Positions 1 to 5,807 are shown, counted from the stretch's first letter. The stretch is 15,789 nucleotides of DNA from an uncultured Clostridia bacterium (GCA_937892525.1 CALAEV010000009.1:1-15789); one strand, 5' to 3'. The notes: generated by a model from the sequence alone, not told the origin. Numbers and translations: made by a program.

Positions 1-11
1 GTTATAAAAAA

Positions 12-61
12 TTCTTCTCGTCTTGTCTGCCACTTTTCAGAGCATTCATAAACGAGAAGAA
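12..61. repeat. Inverted repeat with 10-bp perfect arms at left edge
   Basis: The arms at 12-21 and 52-61 are perfectly complementary and enclose about 30 bases. Inside, 4-bp arms (TCTG/CAGA read on the minus strand) could extend the fold. On the minus strand the second arm is followed directly by a run of six T, so this could be a further terminator-like hairpin downstream of the one at 72-96. The loop is long for a classical intrinsic terminator. The gene that would explain it, if any, lies outside the window. Confidence 0.45.
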
Positions 62-63
62 AT

Positions 64-103
64 AAAAAAATAAGGTGAGAGTAAAACTCTCACCTTTTAT
101 TTT
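64..103 (-). terminator. Intrinsic terminator (probably bidirectional)
   Basis: An 11-bp perfect stem (72-82 pairing with 86-96) with an AAA loop is flanked by T-rich sequence on one side and A-rich sequence on the other. Read on the minus strand, it begins just after the stop codon of the zinc-ribbon membrane protein gene and is followed by a long T run. The same symmetry would let it stop plus-strand transcription too. Confidence 0.9.
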
Positions 104-583
104 TTAATAAAAGCCTTCCATTCCACTTGCCATTCCACCTGCTAAACTTCCACCGAAAACGACAAGAAGTATAGTAGTTATTACAGTAATAATTGCCATT
201 ACCAAATATAAAATGAGATAATATTTTGCATAGTTTCTAAGGCTCTTTTTGAAGTTTGAACCGAAAGCAACCACGAAAAGCATAATAAATCCAACAAGAG
301 GAATACCAAAAAGAAGTGTGTAACCAAAAAACTCGCCTGCTTTTACTGGTTTAAGCTCATTTGGAAGCATTTCCTCTGTAATTACTACAGGTGCAGCGTA
401 TGTAGGAGCATATACCGGTTGTGGTGGCACCTGATACTGTGGTGCCTGATACTGTGGTGCAGAATTTACTACAGGTGGTGTCTGCTCAACTACTGGTGGT
501 TCTTCAACAAAAGCTTCTCCACAAGATTCGCAAAAAGCACTTGTGTCAACATTTTCGAATCCGCATTTTGTACAATATTTCAT
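104..583 (-). CDS. Zinc-ribbon membrane protein of unknown function
   Basis: This is a 159-residue protein. An N-terminal zinc ribbon has cysteines C4, C7, C18 and C21 in two CxxC knuckles. It is followed by a low-complexity Pro/Gln/Tyr/Val-rich linker (about residues 28-68) and two predicted membrane helices (about 88-107 and 121-143) with a basic segment (FKKSLRN) between them. The layout matches the many zinc-ribbon-plus-membrane proteins of Firmicutes, whose function is mostly unknown; the ribbon would face the cytoplasm if there is no signal peptide, and none is seen. The ATG start is preceded by a GGGGAT ribosome-binding site. The gene has its own promoter and terminator, so it looks monocistronic. 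No specific function can be assigned. Confidence 0.85.
   Translation of the reverse strand: MKYCTKCGFENVDTSAFCESCGEAFVEEPPVVEQTPPVVNSAPQYQAPQYQVPPQPVYAPTYAAPVVITEEMLPNELKPVKAGEFFGYTLLFGIPLVGFIMLFVVAFGSNFKKSLRNYAKYYLILYLVMAIITVITTILLVVFGGSLAGGMASGMEGFY
431..460. repeat. Two perfect tandem copies of a 15-bp unit
   Basis: The unit ctgatactgtggtgc occurs at 431-445 and again at 446-460. It lies inside the linker of the zinc-ribbon membrane protein and encodes the repeated QYQ-A/V-P motif. Its 15-bp length keeps the frame, so copy-number change would only alter linker length. Confidence 0.85.
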
Positions 584-620
584 CTTTCAAATCCCCTTTT
601 CGATTATTTTGTACAAATCC

Positions 621-649
621 ATTATACAATCCTTATTTTTATTTTGCAA
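621..649 (-). promoter_or_regulatory. Sigma-A-type promoter of the zinc-ribbon membrane gene
   Basis: On the minus strand a TTGCAA -35 box (644-649) is followed after 17 bases by a perfect TATAAT -10 box (621-626). The start codon of the zinc-ribbon membrane protein lies about 38 bases downstream of the -10 box. The promoter sits just after the end of the symporter gene, so the zinc-ribbon gene need not depend on the riboswitch. Confidence 0.85.
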
Positions 650-675
650 TAGTTTTTAATATATATTTGAATTAA

Positions 676-2088
676 CTATTTTAACCCTTTTCTTTTATCA
701 AAAAATTTCTTTGTATCTTTTGCAACTACGCCTGAAAGCGCAAAAAGTGCAATCATATTTGGAATTGCCATAAGTCCGTTAAAGATGTCTGCAATAGTCC
801 ATACTGCTGAAATTGTCATATATGGTCCAATGAAAACTGCAAGAATATATAAATATCTGAAAACCTTAACTACCTTTTTATTGCCATTTGTAAGGTATTC
901 AAGACAGCTTTCTGAATAGTAATCCCAACCAAGAATTGTTGTGAAAGCAAAGAATACAAGACAAAGCATAAGAACAAATGACGTTACCTTTTCAGGTAAA
1001 AATGCAATACCTTCACCGAATGCGTATGATGTAACACCTACACCCTCAAGTCCATCAACTTTCCAGGCGCCTGTAATAATAATTGAAAGACCTGTCATTG
1101 TGCAAATAACGATTGTATCAAGGAATGTGCCTGTCATTGTAACAAGACCCTGACGCACCGGCTCTTTTGTTTTTGCAGCAGCAGATGCAATTGGTGCAGA
1201 GCCAAGACCTGCCTCATTTGAGAAAATACCACGAGCAACGCCTTTTTGCATTGCTATAAACATTGTACCTACAATACCACCTGTTACTGCAGACGGATTA
1301 AACGCGCCTTTAACAATAAGTTCAACTGCCATTGGGATTTTATCAAGATTGGTGAAAATAAGCATAAGTGCAAAAATAACATAAGCAATCGCCATAAATG
1401 GCACAACAACCGTTGCAACACTTGAAATTCTCTTGATACCACCAACAATCACAAGGCCTACACAAAGTGCAAGTACAATTGATGCAATTACAACAGACCA
1501 TGAATACTCACCAATAAAAGGAATGTTCACAGTATTAGTGTTGTTTGCGTCAAAGAAAGAGTTAATTGCAGATGAAATACCGTTTACCTGAGTAAATGTA
1601 CCAATACCCATAAGGCCTGCACAAACGCCGAAAAATGCAAATGCCTTTGCAAGCCATCTCCACTTTTCACCCATACCATTTTCTATGTAGTAGAATGGTC
1701 CGCCAAGCTTACGGCCATCAGGTGTTGTAACACGATATTTTACTGCCAAAAAGCCCTCTGCATATTTTGTTGCCATACCAAGAAATGCTGCAACAAGCAT
1801 CCAAAACAATGCGCCTGGACCACCTGCACAAATTGCAGTTGCAACACCTACAATATTACCTGTACCAATTGTTGCAGAAAGAGCAGTACACAATGCACCG
1901 AATGAAGAAACATCACCTTGTCCACCCTCTTCTTCCTGAACCATCCATTTAAGTGCCAATGGCAAATGGAAAATCTGAATAAGCTTTGTTCTGCATGTAA
2001 GTAAAAGTCCACCTACCAGAATAAGCACCATAAGTGGGACGCCCCACACAAAGTCATCAACTGCTACTAAAATGTCGTTGAAATTCAT
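676..2088 (-). CDS. Sodium:alanine/glycine symporter, AGCS family
   Basis: This 470-residue multi-spanning membrane protein belongs to the alanine or glycine:cation symporter (AGCS) family, which imports alanine or glycine together with sodium ions. Visible family features are GTGNIVGVA (about 75-83), the signature PGALFWMLVAAFLG (91-104) followed by KYAEGFLAVKYR, and NEAGLGSAPIASAAAKTKEP in the middle of the protein. The length is normal for the family and the frame is intact. The ATG start has an AAGGAG site eight bases upstream. A glycine riboswitch and terminator lie directly upstream, which points to glycine (possibly with alanine) as the relevant substrate. The exact paralogue name (AlsT, GlnT, DagA) cannot be fixed from sequence, so no symbol is given. 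I see no intrinsic terminator after the stop codon. Confidence 0.95.
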   Translation of the reverse strand: MNFNDILVAVDDFVWGVPLMVLILVGGLLLTCRTKLIQIFHLPLALKWMVQEEEGGQGDVSSFGALCTALSATIGTGNIVGVATAICAGGPGALFWMLVAAFLGMATKYAEGFLAVKYRVTTPDGRKLGGPFYYIENGMGEKWRWLAKAFAFFGVCAGLMGIGTFTQVNGISSAINSFFDANNTNTVNIPFIGEYSWSVVIASIVLALCVGLVIVGGIKRISSVATVVVPFMAIAYVIFALMLIFTNLDKIPMAVELIVKGAFNPSAVTGGIVGTMFIAMQKGVARGIFSNEAGLGSAPIASAAAKTKEPVRQGLVTMTGTFLDTIVICTMTGLSIIITGAWKVDGLEGVGVTSYAFGEGIAFLPEKVTSFVLMLCLVFFAFTTILGWDYYSESCLEYLTNGNKKVVKVFRYLYILAVFIGPYMTISAVWTIADIFNGLMAIPNMIALFALSGVVAKDTKKFFDKRKGLK

Positions 2089-2105
2089 TTTTCAGTCTCC
2101 TTTAC

Positions 2106-2141
2106 AAATAAAAAATAGCTGAGCGTAAAAATACACTCAGC
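2106..2141 (-). terminator. Riboswitch-controlled intrinsic terminator
   Basis: On the minus strand a 10-bp stem with one G-U pair (2132-2141 with 2118-2127) and a TTTT loop is followed by a T-rich tract (2106-2117). It lies between the glycine aptamer and the symporter start and is the evident expression platform. The 5' arm contains CTGAG (2136-2140), which is complementary to CTCAG (2176-2180) in the aptamer core, giving a possible way for ligand state to decide whether the terminator forms. Confidence 0.88.
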
Positions 2142-2162
2142 CTGAAAAATCTAAAAGAAATT

Positions 2163-2250
2163 TCCGTCCTTTGACCTGAGAGATTAGCATTACGCTTTGC
2201 ACCTTCGGTATCCACAAACTGTGGAATTCTCCGGAATACCATCAACGGAC
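2163..2250 (-). promoter_or_regulatory. Glycine riboswitch aptamer
   Basis: Read on the minus strand, the conserved elements of the glycine aptamer (the gcvT RNA class) appear in order: GGAGA (2228-2232), a 6-bp hairpin TCCACA/TGTGGA, ACCGAAGGTGCAA (about 2197-2209), a small AGC/GCT hairpin, CTCTCAGG (2175-2182) and CAAAGGAC. TCCGT (2245-2249) and ACGGA (2163-2167) close the P1 helix. Only one full aptamer is visible, so this is a single-domain version rather than the common tandem. It precedes an AGCS symporter, a known target of this class. A terminator follows, so control is by premature termination. By pairing logic I infer that glycine turns the symporter off, but this is not certain. 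Confidence 0.93.
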
Positions 2251-2275
2251 AGTTAAGTTTTACTTTTCAATCCGT
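2245..2275 (-). promoter_or_regulatory. Possible ghost-aptamer hairpin or competing strand 5' of the glycine aptamer
   Basis: Just upstream of the aptamer the transcript contains AACGGA (2271-2276) and AAGT/ACTT arms, and AACGGA is complementary to TCCGTT (2244-2249) of the P1 strand. The same TCCGT also pairs with ACGGA (2163-2167) on the 3' side. The 5' element may be the remnant stem of a lost first aptamer, as known for singlet glycine riboswitches, or a strand that competes for P1. This is inferred from complementarity only. Confidence 0.5.
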
Positions 2276-2304
2276 TTCACTTGGTTATTTAATTTACCTG
2301 ATAA

Positions 2305-2333
2305 ATTGTAATACAAATCTCTTTTATTGTCAA
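2305..2333 (-). promoter_or_regulatory. Sigma-A-type promoter of the riboswitch-symporter unit
   Basis: On the minus strand a perfect TTGACA -35 box (2328-2333) and a TACAAT -10 box (2305-2310) are separated by 17 bases. The expected transcript start near 2298 lies about 50 bases before the aptamer. The -35 box overlaps the TGA stop codon (2330-2332) of the upstream 141-residue gene, so the promoter begins within the end of that gene. Confidence 0.92.
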
Positions 2334-2755
2334 GACAAAATATACATAAGCGCCATAATAAGTGCTTCATCAGCACCCTCGCTTTTAAGAAGCATTATTA
2401 GTCCCATTAACATTGCTTTATCTGGCTCGGCAAAAAGAGTTTCAAGAGTGTTAGATTTAGTTGTTTGTTGTGGTTTATTTTCTTTTTTCGGTGGTTTTGG
2501 CGCCTCTTTGCTCTCTGCCTTAAAAAAATCCTTAAAGCTTGGATAAATGCTGTTTTCAGGGAAGTTAGGTGGCATATTTGTCACCTTTGGTGCAATTGGC
2601 GCAGAGGTATACTGTGGCTGTGGTTTTGGTTTTTCTGTCTCAAAATCCTGTTGCGCTCTACCCAATATCTCATCGGTATTTTTCTGCATCTGGCGCACTC
2701 GTGCCATTGCCTTTTGTTGCATATTCTGTATTTCGGAATAAGAATAATTGTTCAT
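2330..2755 (-). CDS. Unknown small protein with charged linker and hydrophobic C-terminal helices
   Basis: This 141-residue protein was not recognised. Three parts can be seen: a Gln/Met/Arg-rich, probably helical N-terminus (about 1-40), a Pro/Lys/Gln-rich and probably disordered linker (about 41-104), and a compact C-terminal segment (about 105-141) with two Met/Leu/Ile-rich stretches around a SEGADE turn. No signal peptide or enzyme motif is visible. The C-terminal stretches could be short membrane-associated or packing helices. Its ATG follows the TAG stop of the preceding gene with no spacer, so the two are probably translationally coupled. It is the last gene of a three-gene set, and the symporter promoter overlaps its stop codon. 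Confidence 0.8.
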   Translation of the reverse strand: MNNYSYSEIQNMQQKAMARVRQMQKNTDEILGRAQQDFETEKPKPQPQYTSAPIAPKVTNMPPNFPENSIYPSFKDFFKAESKEAPKPPKKENKPQQTTKSNTLETLFAEPDKAMLMGLIMLLKSEGADEALIMALMYILS

Positions 2756-3082
2756 CTAAAATAATCCTTTCAGAAGTGGTAACACCTGCATAAGCTGTAA
2801 AAACTTCACTGCTTCGTCTGCCTTTTTCTGCCTTTCGCTATTAAGCATTGGCTTTAAATCTGTTATAAGACGAGTGCGATAATCTTCTTTATTCATTTGC
2901 CCCATTACACTCATAATTTTACTGACAGTATTCATATCTATTGGAAAATCAGGGACTTTTGGCGTTTCTTTCGTTTTTTCCTCTTTTGGCTCGCTATTAC
3001 TCATTAAAGATTCTGCCACGCTTTTTATTTTCGCCATATCTTCATCACTTACTGACGACAACAAACTTTCAATGTCAATCAT
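2756..3082 (-). CDS. Unknown small helical protein, middle gene of a three-gene set
   Basis: This 108-residue protein was not recognised with certainty. It begins with an acidic helical region (about 1-30), has a short Lys/Glu/Pro-rich linker (31-47), and ends in a predicted helical bundle with the pattern RLITDLKPMLNSERQKKADEAVKFLQLMQVLPLL (about 71-104). That ending resembles small proteins I have seen left as hypothetical in clostridial genomes; this is an impression, not a search result. There are no transmembrane segments and no cysteines. The ATG overlaps the end of the upstream gene by 8 bp and is preceded by GGGGGAT. The stop codon abuts the next start. The overlaps indicate co-translation of all three proteins. 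Confidence 0.8.
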   Translation of the reverse strand: MIDIESLLSSVSDEDMAKIKSVAESLMSNSEPKEEKTKETPKVPDFPIDMNTVSKIMSVMGQMNKEDYRTRLITDLKPMLNSERQKKADEAVKFLQLMQVLPLLKGLF

Positions 3083-3287
3083 TTTTATCCCCCATAAATT
3101 TCTTTAGTAATTCTTGTGCTTGTGGAGTTGAGAGCAGTTGCTCAAGGGCGTTTCTATCACTCATAACCTCTTGCAGTTTCTTGCTTTGTGACGGATTTAA
3201 CTTTTTCATTAAAAAATCCTGCGCTTCTGCATTATCCTTCTGATTTTTCATTTTTTCTACTATTTCATCAAAATTGTTGTTACTCAT
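3075..3287 (-). CDS. Unknown small helical protein, first gene of a three-gene set
   Basis: This 70-residue, highly charged, Gln/Lys/Met-rich protein was not recognised. It looks all-helical, with a central segment KLNPSQSKKLQEVMSDRNAL followed by LLSTPQAQELLKKF near the C-terminus. I chose the ATG at 3285-3287 because a GGTGGTG ribosome-binding site lies about six bases upstream; an upstream in-frame ATG at 3300-3302 would overlap that site and add five residues. The gene is divergent from the phosphoesterase, with 68 bp between their starts. It leads the three-gene set, whose reading frames overlap or abut. No clear sigma-A promoter could be defined for it, although the intergenic region has several TATAAT-like stretches. 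Confidence 0.78.
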   Translation of the reverse strand: MSNNNFDEIVEKMKNQKDNAEAQDFLMKKLNPSQSKKLQEVMSDRNALEQLLSTPQAQELLKKFMGDKND

Positions 3288-3315
3288 TGAAAACACCACC
3301 ATTATATTGTATAAT
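3287..3315 (+). promoter_or_regulatory. Sigma-A-type promoter of the phosphoesterase-nagA operon
   Basis: A TTGAAA -35 box (3287-3292) and a perfect TATAAT -10 box (3310-3315) are separated by 17 bases on the plus strand. The predicted start of transcription is near 3322, about 34 bases ahead of the TTG start codon. The -35 box touches the start codon of the divergent gene (3285-3287) and covers its leader, so the two divergent units may interfere with each other. Confidence 0.85.
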
Positions 3316-3355
3316 AATTATATAATATGATATGAGCATGAAAGGCGTGATATGA

Positions 3356-3817
3356 TTGCGAATACTTGTTTTGTCCGATTCTCATGGGGATTACTTTTCT
3401 ATGAAAAAGGCAATTGAAGCTCAACCCACAGCAGAAGTTGTTGTGTTTTTAGGCGACGGTCACCTTGATTTTGAGCGTTGCAGACCTCTTTTAGATGGTA
3501 AACGAGTATATGCTGTAAAGGGCAATAACGATTTTCATTGTGATTACCCTAAAAACGCAATTATAGAAGAGGGTGGAATGAAAATTTACATTACTCACGG
3601 ACATTATGAGTATGTGAAAAGCACTCTTGGAAATCTTATAACCATAGCAAAGCAGAATGGCTGTAGCCTTGCTCTTTACGGACATAACCACAGACAACAA
3701 GAAGATAATTTTGACGGCATTAAAGCATTTTGTCCTGGTGCTTTGAAAGATGATGAATATGCAGTTATAGACATTGAAAATAACGGATATATATGTATAG
3801 GTATAAAATTAAGGTGA
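3356..3817 (+). CDS. YfcE/MJ0936-family metallophosphoesterase
   Basis: This 153-residue cytoplasmic phosphodiesterase or phosphatase belongs to the calcineurin-like fold. All metal-binding motifs are visible: D8-x-H10 in SDSHG, GD at 33-34, GNND at 56-59, HGH at 81-83 and GHNH at 109-112. The family hydrolyses small phosphodiesters with two metal ions (often manganese) and the natural substrate is usually unknown. The start codon is TTG: a TGA stop lies immediately upstream in frame, and an AAGG site lies about ten bases upstream. Translation from TTG gives the MRILVLSDSHG beginning typical of the family. nagA starts 4 bp after the stop, with its ribosome-binding site (AAGGTGAT) overlapping this gene's end, so the two are co-translated. 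Confidence 0.92.
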   Translation: MRILVLSDSHGDYFSMKKAIEAQPTAEVVVFLGDGHLDFERCRPLLDGKRVYAVKGNNDFHCDYPKNAIIEEGGMKIYITHGHYEYVKSTLGNLITIAKQNGCSLALYGHNHRQQEDNFDGIKAFCPGALKDDEYAVIDIENNGYICIGIKLR

Positions 3818-3821
3818 TATT

Positions 3822-4982
3822 ATGATACTTTTCAAAAATGCAAATGTAATACTTGAAAATGAAGTTAAACGACTTTCAGTACTTGTTGACGGAAACAAAA
3901 TGGTGAAAATCAATGAAGAAATCAATACAGATGCAGAAGTTATTGACTGTGATGGTCTTTATCTTTCAGCAGGCTTTATTGATTTGCACGTGCATGGTGG
4001 TGGTGGAATTTCTGCTATGTGTTGTGATAGCGACAAGCTTTGCAAAATGGCAAAAGCCCACGCTTTACACGGCACAACAAGTATTCTTCCCACAACTCTT
4101 GCAGCACCTGTTAAACAGTTGTTAGAGGTTACTGAATACATAAAAAAAGCCAGTGAGCAATGCACTGACGCTAACATTTTAGGTGTTCACTTTGAAGGTC
4201 CATACTTGAATCCTGAAAACAAGGGTGCACAAAGTGAAGAAAATATACTTTCACCATTAAAAGACGACCCTACTCCATTACTGGAGTGTTGGGACAAAGT
4301 TCGTATTATGGGTGTTGCTCCTGAAATCCCAGGAGCTTACGAATTAGGTGAGAAACTTAAAGAAAAAGGCATTGTTGTATCAGTTGCCCACACAAAAGCA
4401 GATTATGACACCACAATTGAAGCTCTCGACCACGGATTTTCAGATTTCACACACATTTATAATGCATCTACAAGTTGCTTTAAGCGTGGAATTTTCCGTG
4501 TTGCAGGGGCAGTTGAGGCAGGACTTGTTGATGACCGTTATACAGTTCAGGTAATTGCTGATTTACGCCATTTACCATTAGGTGTGCTTAAACTCATTTA
4601 CAAGTGCAAAGGTGCTGACGGAATGTATCTCATTACTGACGGACTTGAATTTGCGGCAAGCAACCTTAAAGATGGTGAAATCTGTATGCAAGAGAACGGT
4701 CTTGAAGTAGTTTTCGAAGACAATGTTATGAAACTTGCTGACCGTAGCTGTCTTGCCGGCAGTGCTGCTACTACTGATATGCTTGTGCGAAATATGTACT
4801 GCCGAGTTGGTGCGCCAATTTATGATGCAGTTAAAATGGCGTCTTCTACACCGGCAAGGGTAATCGGCATTGATAATCAAAAAGGTTATATTAAAGAGGG
4901 ATATGATGCTGATATTCTTCTTTTTGACGATAACATTAACATTAAAAAAGTTATGGTTATGGGTAAATTTGTGGAGGAATAA
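3822..4982 (+). CDS. nagA: N-acetylglucosamine-6-phosphate deacetylase-like amidohydrolase
   Basis: This 386-residue amidohydrolase with a TIM-barrel core has the length and motif order of NagA, which removes the acetyl group from N-acetylglucosamine-6-phosphate to give glucosamine-6-phosphate during cell-wall sugar recycling. Visible residues are H56 and H58 in the HVH metal motif, E125 in HFEGPYLNP, H190 in SVAHTKADYD, H211 in FTHIYNAS, H250 in IADLRHLP, D273 in LITDGLE and LAGS at 311-314. The segment after H211 (NASTSCFKRGIFRVAG) differs from the usual NAMSPLHHREPGVVG, and TDG replaces the common TDA, so it belongs to a divergent clade and substrate preference could differ. No nagB lies nearby. 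It is the second gene of a three-gene operon. Confidence 0.88.
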   Translation: MILFKNANVILENEVKRLSVLVDGNKMVKINEEINTDAEVIDCDGLYLSAGFIDLHVHGGGGISAMCCDSDKLCKMAKAHALHGTTSILPTTLAAPVKQLLEVTEYIKKASEQCTDANILGVHFEGPYLNPENKGAQSEENILSPLKDDPTPLLECWDKVRIMGVAPEIPGAYELGEKLKEKGIVVSVAHTKADYDTTIEALDHGFSDFTHIYNASTSCFKRGIFRVAGAVEAGLVDDRYTVQVIADLRHLPLGVLKLIYKCKGADGMYLITDGLEFAASNLKDGEICMQENGLEVVFEDNVMKLADRSCLAGSAATTDMLVRNMYCRVGAPIYDAVKMASSTPARVIGIDNQKGYIKEGYDADILLFDDNINIKKVMVMGKFVEE

Positions 4983-4984
4983 TT

Positions 4985-5275
4985 ATGACAATCTACGATT
5001 TAAAAAACAAAGACCTTAAAAAATATTTCAGAGAATTTGCAAAGACCACTTATGGCAAGGTTGTTTTCTGCCTTGCGTATATTGTTCCATTTATTATGGC
5101 AATTGTTTGCACAGAGACTGCAATCCTTTGCAAAATGTATTGTGGCTCATTCTTTGGTTGCAACAGTAATCTTGTTAAATATCTTTTATTCCTTTTAGTG
5201 TCATTTGTTGTCGGCTCGGCTTACTTCTACCGTGAATTTGATAAGTTCTTGCAAGTGAAATATAAAGATAAGTAA
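4985..5275 (+). CDS. Small two-helix membrane protein of unknown function
   Basis: This 96-residue protein was not recognised. It has a charged, Lys-rich N-terminus (1-24), two predicted transmembrane helices (about 25-45 and 64-82), a short connecting loop carrying several cysteines (C42, C49, C53, C59) and a basic C-terminal tail. The pattern suggests both ends are cytoplasmic. Its ATG lies 2 bp after the nagA stop, and its GGAGG ribosome-binding site is inside the last nagA codons, so it is translationally coupled to nagA. An intrinsic terminator follows about 55 bp later. Its link to amino-sugar metabolism is only by position. Confidence 0.8.
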   Translation: MTIYDLKNKDLKKYFREFAKTTYGKVVFCLAYIVPFIMAIVCTETAILCKMYCGSFFGCNSNLVKYLLFLLVSFVVGSAYFYREFDKFLQVKYKDK

Positions 5276-5330
5276 AAAAGTATCATTCTAAACAAAACGA
5301 TTATAGATAAACCAATTTGGTGTAGTGTAG

Positions 5331-5355
5331 GGCGAGGTCATGACCTCGCCTTTTT
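5331..5355 (+). terminator. Intrinsic terminator of the nagA operon
   Basis: A perfect 20-base palindrome (5331-5350) forms an 8-bp GC-rich stem with a CATG loop, followed by five T (5351-5355). There is no A-rich tract on the other side, so it should act only on plus-strand transcription. The bases between the last gene and this site (5276-5330) show nothing else. Confidence 0.93.
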
Positions 5356-5373
5356 ACATTGTTTTTATCAGTC

Positions 5374-5409
5374 AATAAAAATACCCCTCAGGATTTATTC
5401 CCGAGGGGT
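5374..5409 (-). terminator. Intrinsic terminator of the spc-alpha ribosomal operon
   Basis: An 11-bp stem with one G-U pair (5383-5393 with 5399-5409) and a five-base loop is followed on the minus strand by a T-rich tract (5374-5382). It lies about 32 bp after the rplQ stop codon. A second T-rich stretch on its other side could let it back up the nagA terminator 19 bp away. Confidence 0.93.
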
Positions 5410-5441
5410 TAATTTTATTGGTTTATTAAAGCCTTACCGCA

Positions 5442-5789
5442 TTAGTCATTGATAAGTTCGATGATGCACATTTCTGCAGCGTCGCCTCTTCTTGGACCAG
5501 TTTTGATAATACGTGTGTAACCACCGTTTTTATCAGCATACTTAGGTGCAACTTCTTCCATCAACTTTTTAGCAACTGCTTCTTTTGTGATGTAAGAATA
5601 AACCTGTCTCTTTGAATGAAGACTGCTGTCTTTTGCAATTGTAATCATCTTTTCAGCCATAGCCTTAACTTCTTTGGCTCTTGTAACTGTTGTTTCAATC
5701 TGACCGTTCTCAATAAGATATGTTACCATACCTCTGAGCATAGCCTTGCGGTGATCGCTTGTTCTGCCGAGTTTTCTTGTTCCTGGCAT
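5442..5789 (-). CDS. rplQ: Large subunit ribosomal protein L17 (bL17)
   Basis: L17 is a 50S subunit protein that binds 23S rRNA near the exit-tunnel side. The 115-residue product has the family N-terminus with RKLGRTSDHRKAMLRGM and the mid-region TRAKEVKAMAEKMITIAK. The length is normal for a bacterial L17 without C-terminal extension. The ATG has a GGAGTGAT site upstream and lies 18 bp after rpoA, the classical rpoA-rplQ pair. It is the last gene of the operon. Confidence 0.98.
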   Translation of the reverse strand: MPGTRKLGRTSDHRKAMLRGMVTYLIENGQIETTVTRAKEVKAMAEKMITIAKDSSLHSKRQVYSYITKEAVAKKLMEEVAPKYADKNGGYTRIIKTGPRRGDAAEMCIIELIND

Positions 5790-5807
5790 GTCAAAATCAC
5801 TCCTTTA

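Noticed and set aside
643..675. AT-rich imperfect hairpin after the symporter stop as a terminator
   Set aside because: The 7-bp AATAGTT/AACTATT arms contain no GC-rich core and no U tract follows on the minus strand; the sequence also overlaps the next promoter's -35 box.
2105..2300. Full tandem (two-aptamer) glycine riboswitch
   Set aside because: Only one set of conserved core elements is present; the upstream part has just a short hairpin.
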